In this document: positions 17,056 to 26,933 of the stretch, piece by piece
Layout: each line of letters opens with the position of its first letter
Position numbering within the stretch: position 1 is the first letter of the stretch
NCBI GenBank assembly: GCA_030145055.1
Contig: JAQYWK010000004.1
Span: 386,701-450,700, forward strand
Reading direction: 5' to 3'
Source of the DNA: Desulfovibrio sp.
GTDB lineage: Bacteria; Desulfobacterota; Desulfovibrionia; Desulfovibrionales; Desulfovibrionaceae
Length of the DNA stretch: 64,000 bases
Notes under the pieces: generated by a model
What the model was told of the DNA's origin: nothing
Database searches by the model: none
What the model saw: the letters and a program-made list of their open reading frames with translations, nothing else
Position numbers and translations under genes: made by a program

Positions 17056-17553
17056 ATGTTTATGACCGACTTATTATCGAAAGATCAGTGGACTGATTTG
17101 GAAAAAACTATTCATAATGATTGGAATTTCAACGCTAGTGCCTATGATGCTAAGGGAATGACCTTCACTGGTTTCAAGAACTTTGTAAATCCGTTATGCT
17201 CCGAAATAAAATCTCACCCCGAAGGCATTCAAGCCATCTGTTCAGTCGCCCACCAGCATATGGCCCAGCTGGCTCGGGACACAGGAAAAAGTGTTATTGA
17301 ACAGTGCGACGCAGGAATGTTAAAAATTTGTACTCCCATCATCATTGATGGTGAGTTCATTGGCATTGTTGGCGGATGTGGGCGGGTACCTGATGAATCA
17401 GAAATTGAAACCTTCACGGTACACAAATCCATCAGTATTCCTCTTAATGATGTAGAAATGCTCGCCAAGGATGTTCCAAACATATCCAATGGGAAAGCTC
17501 AGGATCTGGCCACATTCCTTGAAAAATTTGTTGCTGACATTCCCCGGCCTTAA
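17056..17553 (+). CDS. Stand-alone PocR-type sensory domain protein
   Basis: A 165-residue protein that appears to be only a PocR ligand-binding domain, a PAS-like fold usually fused to AraC regulators or kinases. Characteristic parts are LCSEIKSHPEGIQAICSVAHQHM and CDAGMLKICTPIIIDGEFIGIVGGCG, with conserved Cys residues that could bind a metal or sense redox. There is no output domain, signal peptide or membrane helix. AGAGG stands upstream of the ATG. It could act by protein-protein contact, or bind a small ligand such as a hydrocarbon or thiol (speculative). Confidence 0.78.
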   Translation: MFMTDLLSKDQWTDLEKTIHNDWNFNASAYDAKGMTFTGFKNFVNPLCSEIKSHPEGIQAICSVAHQHMAQLARDTGKSVIEQCDAGMLKICTPIIIDGEFIGIVGGCGRVPDESEIETFTVHKSISIPLNDVEMLAKDVPNISNGKAQDLATFLEKFVADIPRP

Positions 17554-18095
17554 AAAAAACTGAATTGACGACTTTAATCCAGATGGGGTAACCTATCTGG
17601 ATTTCCTATGTGCAATTTAAGATATCAGTGATGGACTCCTTGGGTCGCTTGAGAATTTCGGTTGCCTCCTCGCATATTCTTGCATCCAGCTTAGTGAATG
17701 AAAAGCAGACTGGAAAATTAGTTTTAACGGAAAAAGATTCGTGAGTATCGTCCTGCACCGTATTTGCGGGTCAGAGTTTCAAATTCTTTACGGGGAATCA
17801 GAGATAGAATTTGACGAAGGATCGTGTTCACATAAGCTATGTCCTAAATCCTCTCAATATGCAGTTTTTTCTCTCATCTGCATATTATAAATTGAGAAGG
17901 TTTTGGATGTTTTTTTTTGAAAGTCATTCAAAGATGTTTATTGAATGACTTGCGCTTGAAAAATCTACAAACATGCGATATCCACTGTTATCAACGGATC
18001 TTAGCCGGACAGCAATTTATATAAACTAAAGATAATTCCCCTTCTATTAATATCGTTTTTAGAAGTTATGTTAATCGCAAACCAGAGGTTTAGTC
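17554..18095. promoter_or_regulatory. Gene-free region with strong inverted repeat
   Basis: A 542-bp gap in which I find no supported gene. A weak hairpin near 17579-17600 (CCAGAT/ATCTGG) may end the PocR-domain transcript. At 17921-17951 there is a perfect 11-bp inverted repeat, AAGTCATTCAA-N9-TTGAATGACTT, preceded rather than followed by a T-run. It is therefore not a plus-strand terminator. It lies about 145 bp before the CoA-disulfide reductase gene and may be its regulator site. Confidence 0.45.
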
Positions 18096-19802
18096 ATGTC
18101 AGAACATGTAGTTGTCATAGGTGCAGTTGCGCTTGGGCCAAAAGCGGCTTGCCGTTTTAAACGACTCAGACAGGATGCCAAAGTAACTCTTATCGACCGT
18201 GATGATATTTTTTCTTACGGCGGTTGCGGGATTCCTTACTTTATTTCAGGTGATGTTTCGGAAGCTACCGCGCTCCGTACTACCGCGTTTCATATGGTAA
18301 GAGACGAGCCATTTTTTAGAGATATCAAAGGTGTTGATGTACTTTCCAGCACCGAAGCCACCAAAATTGATCGCGAAAAAAAACAGGTTCATGTCACGAA
18401 CCTGAAAACTGGCGACAAGAGCGTTCTTGATTACGACAAGCTCGTAATCGGAACTGGTGCTACCCCCCGCAAATTATCTCTTCCCGGTGAAGATCTGGAA
18501 AATGTATATTACGTAGGTAATATGCATGATGCTGAAAAAATTAAGCAAGGCATCACTGAAGGTAAATACGGTAAAGCTGTTGTTGTCGGAGCCGGATTCA
18601 TCGGTCTCGAAATGGCGGAAGCTTTCGCTGATATGTGGGGAATTGAAACTACAGTAGTTGAAATTTTTGACCAAATTCTTCCTCGTATGGTCAGCCCTGT
18701 TCTAGCAAAGATGGGTCAGAACCATATGCAGGAACAAGGTGTGAAGTTTAAACTCGGCCAGACAGTCACCCGCATTGAGGGTGATGGTAAAGTTGAAAGA
18801 GTTGTAACTCCCGGCGGCACAATTGATGCTGATATAGTTATCATTTCCGCAGGTGTTATCCCTAATGACAAGCTCGCCAAAGATTGCGGTCTTGATTGCG
18901 GTGAACGTGGCGGTATTCTTGTTGATGAAACAATGCGTACTTCTGATCCAGAAATTTTCTCAGGCGGTGACTGCGTTGTAATTGAAAATGCTGTCGACGG
19001 TTCTCCATTTTACTTGCCAATGGGGTCTATGGCCAACAGGCAGGGGCGCATTATCGGCGGGAACCTTGCCGGACGGAGCGAAACATTTCCTCCTGCAGCT
19101 GGATCTTTTGTTGTTAAATTATTCGAAAAATCCATGGCGGGAACCGGTATGTCTCTCGGTGGGGCAAAACAAGCTGGGTTCGATGCTGTCAGTGTAATAC
19201 TTATCATGGCTGATAGAGCTCATTTTTACCCTGAAAAGGACATGATGACTCTCGAAATGATCGTTGATAAACCGACTCGCAGAGTACTTGGTTTGCAGGG
19301 ATATGCTTCAAGTGGCGACGCAATGGTTGGACGTATTAATGCTGTCGCAGGTATGATGAAGTTCAAGCCAACTATTGAAGACGTTAGTAATTTGGAAGTC
19401 GCGTATTCTCCGCCGTTTGCATCAGCAATGGATGTTATTAACTCCATCGCAAATATGGCTGATGATGCTCTCGCTGGAATGAATCATGGGCATGGTCCTG
19501 ATGTTTTTGCAGAACTCTGGGCTGATCGTGAATGTGGTGATTATTGCTTCCTTGATGTTCGTGAAAAAGCAGACGCAGAGCCTTTCCTCGCGAAATATCC
19601 CGAGCATTGGCACAATATTCCGCAAGGCGAAATTCCAGCTCGTTTTGAGGAACTTCCAAAAGATAAAAAACTTGTTCTTGTATGTAATACTGGCGGCCGT
19701 TCATACGAAGCGCAGATTATGTTAGATGGACTTGGTTTTAAACATGTGTTGAATACTCAAGGCGGCATGGCCACAATTAAGGCATATGGTGTTGATATCT
19801 AG
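18096..19802 (+). CDS. CoA-disulfide reductase/NADH-persulfide reductase with rhodanese domain
   Basis: A 568-residue fusion. The N-terminal part (to about 450) is a FAD/NAD(P)H pyridine-nucleotide-disulfide oxidoreductase of the CoADR/Nox/Npsr group, with the single active Cys in YGGCGIPYFISG. An NADH-binding fold GAGFIGLEMAEAF and a second FAD motif (FSGGDCV) are also visible. The C-terminal part (about 470-565) is a rhodanese domain with active Cys in VCNTGGRS. Such fusions reduce CoA-persulfide, polysulfide or other persulfides and can lower sulfane sulfur or oxygen stress. The dinucleotide motif is IGAVALGPKAA rather than a classical GxGxxG. Confidence 0.9.
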   Translation: MSEHVVVIGAVALGPKAACRFKRLRQDAKVTLIDRDDIFSYGGCGIPYFISGDVSEATALRTTAFHMVRDEPFFRDIKGVDVLSSTEATKIDREKKQVHVTNLKTGDKSVLDYDKLVIGTGATPRKLSLPGEDLENVYYVGNMHDAEKIKQGITEGKYGKAVVVGAGFIGLEMAEAFADMWGIETTVVEIFDQILPRMVSPVLAKMGQNHMQEQGVKFKLGQTVTRIEGDGKVERVVTPGGTIDADIVIISAGVIPNDKLAKDCGLDCGERGGILVDETMRTSDPEIFSGGDCVVIENAVDGSPFYLPMGSMANRQGRIIGGNLAGRSETFPPAAGSFVVKLFEKSMAGTGMSLGGAKQAGFDAVSVILIMADRAHFYPEKDMMTLEMIVDKPTRRVLGLQGYASSGDAMVGRINAVAGMMKFKPTIEDVSNLEVAYSPPFASAMDVINSIANMADDALAGMNHGHGPDVFAELWADRECGDYCFLDVREKADAEPFLAKYPEHWHNIPQGEIPARFEELPKDKKLVLVCNTGGRSYEAQIMLDGLGFKHVLNTQGGMATIKAYGVDI

Positions 19803-19849
19803 TTTGTTACAATTATTCTGTAATTAATTTAAATATTAAGTTTACTAGA

Positions 19850-19897
19850 GACTCAAGGCAAAGTGTACTAAATGTGCTTTTGCCTTGAGTCTTTTTT
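19850..19897 (+). terminator. Terminator
   Basis: Stem GACTCAAGGCAAA/TTTGCCTTGAGTC with a 16-base loop and a CTTTTTTA tail, after the CoADR gene. Confidence 0.85.
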
Positions 19898-20015
19898 ATT
19901 TTTCATTATTGCTATACATATTCAATTGGTATACTATACTTTCCTAAGCGAGAGTTATTGGAAAATTTAGTAATTTTTAATAGTATTAAATACGGTAATA
20001 TTTAAGAGAGGTCTT

Positions 20016-20411
20016 ATGAGGTTTCTAATTATTGACGATGATGAAACCGTCCACATGTATCTGACAAAGCTCTTGTCTTCGTATGCACGTTGTGAATCGG
20101 TTATTAGTGGTGCTGAAGCGATTGATGCTTTTAGAAAAGCAGTTGAGGATAAAGATCCTTTCGATACTGTCTTCATGGATATCCTCATGCCGGAGATGGA
20201 TGGACACGCTGCAACCAAAGAGCTTCGGGCTCTGGAAGTCGAACTCGGTATTAATGGTCCAGATGAGTTTAAACTCGTTATGATAACCTCTCTTAATGAT
20301 ACTAAAAATGTCAGCCAAGCATTCTTTAAGGGATATGCTAGCTGTTATATAGTAAAGCCTTTCAGTAAGGTTCGAGTTTTAAACGAACTTCGCGAGAATG
20401 ATATTTTGTAA
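20016..20411 (+). CDS. Single-domain response regulator (CheY-like)
   Basis: A 131-residue stand-alone receiver domain. The acidic pocket is LIIDDDETVH, the phospho-acceptor Asp55 is in VFMDILMPEMDG, and the Thr/Lys switch residues are in MITSLND and YIVKPFSK. There is no output domain, so it probably signals by protein contact or serves as a phosphate sink or relay. It is flanked by its own terminator and has no kinase next to it. The HPt protein at 45.0 kb and orphan kinase at 13 kb are possible but unproven partners. Confidence 0.9.
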   Translation: MRFLIIDDDETVHMYLTKLLSSYARCESVISGAEAIDAFRKAVEDKDPFDTVFMDILMPEMDGHAATKELRALEVELGINGPDEFKLVMITSLNDTKNVSQAFFKGYASCYIVKPFSKVRVLNELRENDIL

Positions 20412-20434
20412 CGATACATTTTTCATGGTTATGC

Positions 20435-20474
20435 AAAAGGTGCAATTTGGTATATACAGATTGCACCTTTTTTT
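20435..20474 (+). terminator. Terminator of receiver gene
   Basis: Stem AAAAGGTGCAAT/ATTGCACCTTTT with a 13-base loop and a long T-tail. Confidence 0.88.
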
Positions 20475-20568
20475 TATGCAATCAAACCACTAGTTGACGA
20501 GAGAGTGGTCGTAGTACATATTATTTCTGGTTGTTTAGAGCTAGTCTTAATTAAATAAGGAGATTTAT

Positions 20569-20955
20569 ATGTTTCTTAAAAAGATAACTACTTTTTTTAT
20601 GTGTGCATTGCTTGCTATGTCTCTGTCTGGATGTGGAGCTGTTCTGCTTGGTGGAGCCGCAGCAGGTGGAACTTATGTGTATGTAGCTGGAGAGGCTAGC
20701 CGTCAATACAAAGCAAACTTGGGTACGACTTATCAGTCCGCACTCAAAACTTGTCAGGCACTTGGGTTAAAAGTTGAGAAAAAAGCTAAAAGACTCAGTG
20801 ATGCTTCTATTAAAGCTATTGATGTTGATACTGGAGTTTCCATTAGTATTAAAAGTGTTTCATCTACTATTTCAGAAGTATCTGTTAGATATGGAATACT
20901 CGGTGATGAGCAGGCTTCTCAAAGAATTTTATCTGGAATTAAAAGTAATTTGTAA
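20569..20955 (+). CDS. DUF3568-type lipoprotein
   Basis: A 128-residue exported lipoprotein. The signal peptide MFLKKITTFFMCALLAM is followed by the lipobox LSGC (Cys22). A Gly/Ala-rich stretch (VLLGGAAAGGTYVYVAGE) follows, then a domain matching DUF3568 small proteins: a TTYQSALKTCQALGL helix and three strands. The function is unknown; an envelope role is likely. A GGAG ribosome binding site precedes the ATG and a strong terminator follows. Confidence 0.85.
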   Translation: MFLKKITTFFMCALLAMSLSGCGAVLLGGAAAGGTYVYVAGEASRQYKANLGTTYQSALKTCQALGLKVEKKAKRLSDASIKAIDVDTGVSISIKSVSSTISEVSVRYGILGDEQASQRILSGIKSNL

Positions 20956-20983
20956 TTCTACTGTTTGTTTTCAATTACATGAA

Positions 20984-21027
20984 TCAAAGGGTTCCAAGCT
21001 AAGCTTGGAACCCTTTTTTACTTGGGC
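20984..21027 (+). terminator. Terminator
   Basis: Near-perfect stem GGGTTCCAAGC/GCTTGGAACCC with a very short loop and TTTTTT tail, after the DUF3568 gene. Confidence 0.9.
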
Positions 21028-21042
21028 AATTCCACTTTAATT

Positions 21043-21086
21043 AAAAAATCCCCCTAATGAATGATAATTCAAGAGGGGGACTTTTT
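21043..21086. terminator. Second terminator hairpin, bidirectional
   Basis: AAAAAATCCCCCT/AGGGGGACTTTTT with an 18-base loop. It faces the small gene on the minus strand. Confidence 0.65.
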
Positions 21087-21119
21087 ACGAAGCACATGTT
21101 GAGAGTTGTTTTTGTAATT

Positions 21120-21323
21120 CTATGAGTATTTCTTAGAATCACTTGCTGAATCCATCTGGTGGAAGTCCGCATTCATGATATTAGCGCGGTCATCCTGATG
21201 AATGTTCCAGTCATCTGTGTTTAGAACGAATATTTTGCATTCCTTTCCAGATGTTTCGCTCATAGTTTGAATCTTGGGTGTGATTTTAATCTGCTTCATT
21301 GCGGCAGGCTGCTTGTTTTTCAT
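21120..21323 (-). CDS. Small hypothetical protein (67 aa)
   Basis: A 67-residue frame starting MKNKQPAAMKQIKI, chosen because AGGGGGA lies 6 bases before that ATG. The longer frame to 21404 has no such signal. The product is hydrophilic: a basic N-terminal third, then an acidic, Asp-rich part (VLNTDDWNIHQDDRANIMNA). There is no signal peptide. It ends before a terminator hairpin. I do not recognise it. Confidence 0.55.
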   Translation of the reverse strand: MKNKQPAAMKQIKITPKIQTMSETSGKECKIFVLNTDDWNIHQDDRANIMNADFHQMDSASDSKKYS

Positions 21324-21548
21324 GATTTCCCCCTTTGCTGAGTAGTTACACTTCATATTAAGTATATAACTCTTTGAGAGGGACAAAACAACGCTTGATT
21401 TCAAAAAAAACGAAAGAAAAATTGAATCCCATTGTATTACTTAAGTTATTTTTATAAAATTCTTTAACATGCTTAAATAATGCGTAAATATGTGTATGTT
21501 TTGATAAGATTCAACGATTGCAGTGGGTTTTAAAAAGTGTTTAATTGC

Positions 21549-22571
21549 TTATTTTTTAAGTTCAAACATCATCAAAATGGTCTGTTGTAGTGGCGAAAAA
21601 TTATCATCTGAAATAATGTATATAAAAGTCCTGCCATCCTCGTTGGTTACGGTGTCTAATCCTTCAAAATTGTCTAAGGGCAGTGACTTTGGAATTCTTA
21701 AGAGTTCCTTTGGAATTAGTTTTGAACCTGATTTCAGAGGGGGATTGTTGATTACACAGAGTCTTATTTGTAATGATCCCGGACCAGTGTAGCTCCTTTC
21801 CAAAGTAAGAATGTTTCTGTTTGGCAGGTTTGCAGCTGAAGTTGGACGGAAATCGGGAACTCTTTCGTATTCTAAATTAATCCAATTCCCATCGTTTTTA
21901 ATTGCCGCAAATGAATTGCTACCAAAAATATTATCCCCTTCGGCAATAGCAAGAAGTCTGTCATTTGGCAGCAAGAGTAGAGACTCTATACCTCCATTAT
22001 TAGATAATTTATCCATTCCTTGAGGCAAGCTGACTTTTGTTGGAGGGCCGGATAGATCCAGCTCTTTTCCTGAATTGTAGTGATTAATGCGGTGCACACG
22101 TTCATAAGCTACCAGATATCCAGACCCCGGCGCTCGGCTCAGTGCTTCTGCGTCCGCATTGTATTTTATTGCGAAGGTTTCCCCTTTAAGATTGAGTAGT
22201 TGTCCAAGCTCAGCCTCGGTGCTGACTCCGATAAGTTGACCTTTTTTAGAATAAAGTAATTTTCCTCTCAGCCAAAATCCCATATCTGTAATTGTAAGGA
22301 ATGAGTCGCGGCTGTCGCTTACTATCAGGTCGGAAAAACCTCCGAAGGCAGGATGCGTACCATCAATAATGATGGCTCCCATATATTTAAGTTGCGAAAC
22401 GTTTAGATCGACAATTTCGCCTTCAAGCGGTCCTATAGGTTTTGAGGACAGTTTGATTTCGATGGGATTCGCTACTGGTTGCTCTGCATTCTTTAGTTTA
22501 GTAGACGCCCCGAAGATCATTAAGAATGATACACATATAAGAATTGTTAAAAATATTGTGATTTTTTTCAT
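21549..22571 (-). CDS. Exported esterase-like phytase-family beta-propeller protein
   Basis: A 340-residue protein with an N-terminal signal or anchor segment (KKITIFLTILICVSFLMIFGAS). The mature part matches the phytase-like (PF13449) family: FGGFSDLIVSDSRDSFLTITDMGFW, YLVAYERVHRINHY, IESLLLLPNDRLLAIAEGD and a C-terminal LDNFEGLDTV... ISDDNFSPLQQT. These are probably propeller blades carrying acidic metal ligands. The actual substrate is uncertain and phytase activity should not be assumed. It is monocistronic, with a shared intergenic region upstream that also serves the divergent sensor kinase. Confidence 0.82.
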   Translation of the reverse strand: MKKITIFLTILICVSFLMIFGASTKLKNAEQPVANPIEIKLSSKPIGPLEGEIVDLNVSQLKYMGAIIIDGTHPAFGGFSDLIVSDSRDSFLTITDMGFWLRGKLLYSKKGQLIGVSTEAELGQLLNLKGETFAIKYNADAEALSRAPGSGYLVAYERVHRINHYNSGKELDLSGPPTKVSLPQGMDKLSNNGGIESLLLLPNDRLLAIAEGDNIFGSNSFAAIKNDGNWINLEYERVPDFRPTSAANLPNRNILTLERSYTGPGSLQIRLCVINNPPLKSGSKLIPKELLRIPKSLPLDNFEGLDTVTNEDGRTFIYIISDDNFSPLQQTILMMFELKK

Positions 22572-22744
22572 GTTTAATCCGTTTGTTAGATAATATTTAC
22601 GACAATCTTAAAACTATAACGTATATGATGACAATTGCGGTATAGTTTTTGTATAGTAAGAAATGTAATTCTTAGCGAAATTTTAGAATAGTAAATAACT
22701 TAGATTTTTTATAATTTGTTTCATTAAAACGGAGAGCAACACAA

Positions 22745-25393
22745 GTGAGAAATATATTCACTACGTTTGCATTGATAGTATTAATATTTTCATCGACGGT
22801 GTCCATGGCGGAAAGCGAGAAAAAAAATATCCTTTTCCTCAATTCCTACCAGAATGGGTATGCGTGGTCAGATGATATTCTTGAAGGGGCCAGAGAAGTC
22901 CTTAATTCGAGTGGTATGGTCGTTGATATGCATATCGAATATATGGATACAAAGAGGTTTAAGAGTGATGAGTTTATGGAAATTCTTCATTCTTATTACG
23001 CATTTAAATATAGAGGTTATAAATTTTCGGCAATCATAGCTTCAGACAATAACGCTCTGAATTTTGTGTTGAAATATCAGGACAGTTTTTTTCCGGAAGT
23101 TCCGGTAATTTTTTGCGGCATTAATGATTTTAAACCGGAGCAGATTGAGGGAAAAAGTAATTATGCTGGAGTCCTCGAAAACCCTGATATCGGAGCTAAT
23201 GTAGAGCTTGCTCTTAAGTTTAAGAAGGGGCTTAAGAAAATAGTAATTGTCGGAGATAAGTCTGTAACCTCGCGCGCTATAATTCAACAGATTAAAGATG
23301 CCGCGCCAGATTTTGCAGGGCGCGTAGAGTTTGAGTACTGGAACGACCTGCCACTGACAGAACTACTTGCAAAGTCTAGAAAAATGGGACGCGATGAAGT
23401 TCTGCTGTTCACGCCGTTCTATAAGGGAGCGCACGGTGAACTATATAGCGCCGAAGAGGTGCTACAAGTTATTTCAAAGAATTCTCCTGTGATGGTTTTT
23501 AGTGTCTGGGAGTTCTTGCTTGGGCACGGTATTATCGGGGGGAAATTGCTCTCCGGTCAGGATCAGGGGCGTCAGGCTGCTTTGATGGTAGTTGACGTTC
23601 TAAAGACTGGTAAGATGCCTATACCTAGGGTGTTAAAAGATTCTAATGAGATTTATATGTTTGATTATAACATGCTCAAAAAGTATCATATTAACGAAGA
23701 CTTATTGCCCGAAGATAGTGTTATAATCAATGGACCAGATTATTTTTACAAACTGAATAAGCAACTGTTCTGGACAATTATAATCTCAATGGTTGCGCTC
23801 AGCATTATTCTGATTTTTCTTGTTATTTCGATATTGCAACGCAGAAAGGTTGAAAAAACGATCAAAGCACAGTTGTCTTTTCAAGAAATTCTGATGGATA
23901 CGATACCGCTTCAGATTTGCTGGAAGGATAAAAGGCAGAGATACTTAGGTGCGAACCAGTCATTTACAGATTTTTTCGAAATGGATGATCCTTCTGGAAT
24001 TATTGGGCTTGATGATACAATACTGAGGCCGAACAAGGAGTTCGCAGAGCAGGCCGCAATTTGGGATCAGCAGGTCATAGATTCAGGTGAGCAGAGGTTG
24101 CGTATCAGCTGGGTTATGACTTCTGAGGGAGCTGACCCTGTCTGGCTCGAAATTAATAAGGTTCCACTTTATAACGAAAAAAGGGATGTTGTAGGGACTC
24201 TTTCAACTGCAGAGGATGTCACCCGCCGTGTTAACCTTGAAAAGCAGCTCCTCCAGTCACAAAAAATGGAAGCTATCGGCACACTTGCTGGCGGAATAGC
24301 TCATGACTTCAATAATATTCTGACCTCCATCATAAATTCAATAGATCTCGCCATGACGGATGTGGAAGAGGGGACTATAACATGGACAGATCTTGATAGA
24401 GCGATAAAAGCAGCTCAACGCGGAAGCCGTGTTGTTAAGCAGATTCTTACTTTCAGCCGTCCTTCACAGGAAGGTTTTAAACCTACTGATATAGGCGAGG
24501 TTGTGAGTGAAACTGTAGATTTCATTAAAGCTTCACTTCCACGCAATATAGGTGTTTTCGCTAATGTTTCTGATGGAGTTCCGTTGATAATGGCGGATCC
24601 GACTCAGATTCATCAGATCATTATGAACCTGTGTACCAATTCATTTCAGTCGCTTCGCCAGAGTGGTGGTGAGATTGAAGTATCCCTTAAAACTGTTGAA
24701 GTTGCAGATGAACAGGGACAGTTCATGCGTGTGCGTCCCGGAAGATATATTGAGCTTGCAATCTGCGATAATGGACCAGGCATTCCCGCAGATATTCTGG
24801 ATAAAATTTTTGATCCGTTCTTCACAACTAAAGGTAAAGCAGAAGGTACCGGTTTAGGACTTGCTGTTGTGCATGGTCTGATTAAAGGTCATGGGGGAGG
24901 CGTGAGTGTCTCCAGTTCACCCAATACTAGAACTTGTTTTGAAATTTATCTTCCTGTTAAGGGGAAACTTGCTGACGTAAGTTTAAAAACTTATGGGCCT
25001 TTGCCGCTTGGCAAAGAGAATATACTTTTTGTGGAAGATGACGAGGACCAACTTGAAACCACACCAAGAATTCTTGAAAGTCTTGGCTATACGGTGACAG
25101 CATTTGCTTCGCCTGCGGAAGCATTTAAACTGATATGCAAGGAACCGGATCTTTTCGACTTGATTATCACAGATTACGATATGCCCGAAACTAATGGTGT
25201 TGATTTGGCAAAAGACATTCAAAATGTTGCGCCCGAGATTCCGGTGCTTATAGTTTCCGGCAGACGTAATTTTTTGAACTTTGCGTCCGAAATACGAAAT
25301 GTCAGGAAAGTCTTAATGAAACCTTATAGTAAGACCATAATTGCTGATGCAATAAGGGAAGTTCTTACTGCCTCGGAGAAAACTGATGGGTAG
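22745..25393 (+). CDS. Hybrid histidine kinase with ABC-substrate-binding sensor domain
   Basis: An 882-residue kinase. A signal segment (1-22) leads to a periplasmic domain of the ABC_sub_bind type (about 25-330: [47 protein letters not shown]). One membrane helix (about 342-364) and a PAS domain (about 375-500) follow. HisKA has His520 in [14 protein letters not shown]; the ATPase has DNGPGIP and [12 protein letters not shown]; a C-terminal receiver has Asp810 in ITDYDMPE. The start is GTG. It overlaps the NtrC-type regulator gene by 8 bp, and both lie directly upstream of the lactate operon, the position of the D. vulgaris DVU3022/3023 system. It probably senses an organic acid. Confidence 0.88.
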   Translation: MRNIFTTFALIVLIFSSTVSMAESEKKNILFLNSYQNGYAWSDDILEGAREVLNSSGMVVDMHIEYMDTKRFKSDEFMEILHSYYAFKYRGYKFSAIIASDNNALNFVLKYQDSFFPEVPVIFCGINDFKPEQIEGKSNYAGVLENPDIGANVELALKFKKGLKKIVIVGDKSVTSRAIIQQIKDAAPDFAGRVEFEYWNDLPLTELLAKSRKMGRDEVLLFTPFYKGAHGELYSAEEVLQVISKNSPVMVFSVWEFLLGHGIIGGKLLSGQDQGRQAALMVVDVLKTGKMPIPRVLKDSNEIYMFDYNMLKKYHINEDLLPEDSVIINGPDYFYKLNKQLFWTIIISMVALSIILIFLVISILQRRKVEKTIKAQLSFQEILMDTIPLQICWKDKRQRYLGANQSFTDFFEMDDPSGIIGLDDTILRPNKEFAEQAAIWDQQVIDSGEQRLRISWVMTSEGADPVWLEINKVPLYNEKRDVVGTLSTAEDVTRRVNLEKQLLQSQKMEAIGTLAGGIAHDFNNILTSIINSIDLAMTDVEEGTITWTDLDRAIKAAQRGSRVVKQILTFSRPSQEGFKPTDIGEVVSETVDFIKASLPRNIGVFANVSDGVPLIMADPTQIHQIIMNLCTNSFQSLRQSGGEIEVSLKTVEVADEQGQFMRVRPGRYIELAICDNGPGIPADILDKIFDPFFTTKGKAEGTGLGLAVVHGLIKGHGGGVSVSSSPNTRTCFEIYLPVKGKLADVSLKTYGPLPLGKENILFVEDDEDQLETTPRILESLGYTVTAFASPAEAFKLICKEPDLFDLIITDYDMPETNGVDLAKDIQNVAPEIPVLIVSGRRNFLNFASEIRNVRKVLMKPYSKTIIADAIREVLTASEKTDG

Positions 25394-26831
25394 AATCCTG
25401 ATAATTGATGATGACGTCCAAGTTTGCGAAACTATAGGCAGTTTGATCATTCGCTCCGGGCATGAAGGAGCTTATGCGCATAATCTGGCAGATGGTATGG
25501 AAAAAGTTGAAGCTGATCCCTTTGATTTAGTCTTTTTAGATATCTCATTGCCGGATGGTAATGGCCTTGATTATTTGGCACGAGTAAAGGCCGCACTTGG
25601 TTTTCCAGAAGTGATAATTCTTACTGGGAAAGGTGACGATGATGGTGCTGAACTGGCTATCCAGGGCGGAGCGTGGGATTTCCTAGTAAAACCTTCATCC
25701 ATAAAGCAGATATCATTATCCATGAGAAGAGCTTTAGACTTTCATAACGAAAAGCAAAACAAAGCACAGCGTGTTGCTCTTAATTTAGATAATATTGTTG
25801 GGAAAAGTCCCGAAATCAAGCGTTGTTACGATTTGATTGCTCATGCGGCAGGATCTGATGCCAACGTTCTGATCACAGGTGAGACAGGAACAGGTAAGGA
25901 GCTTTTCGCGCAAACCATTCATGAGAATTCTCTTCGCGTAAATAATAATTTTGTCGTGGTTGACTGCGCTTCGCTCACCGAATCTCTGATTGAAAGCACG
26001 CTGTTCGGTCATAAGCGTGGATCATTTACTGGCGCTCAGACTGACCGCAAGGGGCTGGTTCAGTTAGCTGATAATGGCACCTTGTTTCTCGATGAGGTCG
26101 GTGAAATGTCTCTTTCAATACAGAAATCCTTTTTAAGGGTTCTTCAGGAGCGGACTTATCGACCTGTCGGTGAAAATAAGGAGTTTAAAAGCGATTTCAG
26201 GCTTGTAGCTGCTACGAATAGGGATCTTGAAGCCATGGTCGCAAAAGGTGAGTTTCGTCAGGACTTGCTCTACCGCATTAAGACTATACACTTAACATTG
26301 CCGCCGCTCAGGGACAGAGTCGGTGATATTAGAGAGCTTACTGATTTTCATTTACGTCGTTTACGTACACAGTATGAAGTGCCCCCGAAAGTTGCAAATT
26401 CTGATTTTTATGACGTTTTGAATAATTACAACTGGCCTGGTAACGTGCGCCAGTTGTTCAATATATTGGAGCAAGCCTTCGTTGCATGCGGTAGTGGTAA
26501 TACTATTTATGCCATGCACTTATCCGATGATCTGCGTATTAAAATGGCTAAGTCCAATCTTAAAAAGACGGTAAAAACAGCTCCGATCGCGGTTTTAGAC
26601 GTTGCTCCTAAAACCGTTGCCCCTTTAGTTGAGGAGTCTTCAGCAGCTCTTGATGGTTTGTTTACGGATGATTTGCCGCCCCTTAAGAATTTTAAAGGGC
26701 TTGCTGAGAAAAGATATCTTGAAGAGCTGCTTTCTCGCTACAAAGGAGAAACTTCCGCTATTTTGAAGGTTTCTGGCCTTTCGCGTTCTCATTTTTATGC
26801 GTTGCTAAAAAAGCATGAGATTAAAGATTAG
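25386..26831 (+). CDS. Sigma-54-dependent NtrC-family response regulator (LurR-like)
   Basis: A 481-residue activator. The receiver domain (1-120) has Asp52 in FLDISLPDGNG. The AAA+ domain (about 137-370) has Walker A GETGTGKE, the sigma-54 contact loop GSFTGA, Walker B LFLDEVGEM and an R-finger region. A Fis-type HTH ends the protein (AILKVSGLSRSHFYALLKKHEI). By position next to por it corresponds to the D. vulgaris regulator DVU3023 (LurR), recalled as an activator of lactate oxidation. GSFTGA replaces the usual GAFTGA, a tolerated change in this family. The matching inverted repeats at 27028-27178 are its likely targets. Confidence 0.9.
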   Translation: MGRILIIDDDVQVCETIGSLIIRSGHEGAYAHNLADGMEKVEADPFDLVFLDISLPDGNGLDYLARVKAALGFPEVIILTGKGDDDGAELAIQGGAWDFLVKPSSIKQISLSMRRALDFHNEKQNKAQRVALNLDNIVGKSPEIKRCYDLIAHAAGSDANVLITGETGTGKELFAQTIHENSLRVNNNFVVVDCASLTESLIESTLFGHKRGSFTGAQTDRKGLVQLADNGTLFLDEVGEMSLSIQKSFLRVLQERTYRPVGENKEFKSDFRLVAATNRDLEAMVAKGEFRQDLLYRIKTIHLTLPPLRDRVGDIRELTDFHLRRLRTQYEVPPKVANSDFYDVLNNYNWPGNVRQLFNILEQAFVACGSGNTIYAMHLSDDLRIKMAKSNLKKTVKTAPIAVLDVAPKTVAPLVEESSAALDGLFTDDLPPLKNFKGLAEKRYLEELLSRYKGETSAILKVSGLSRSHFYALLKKHEIKD

Positions 26832-26933
26832 CCTCTCGTAAACCTTGAAGCTAGCGTGGTCCCTCACAACGTCCCTAGGGCATAGTTGCAGGGGGAAGCG
26901 CATTTTATTAAATTTTATCTCAATCTATCAAAA

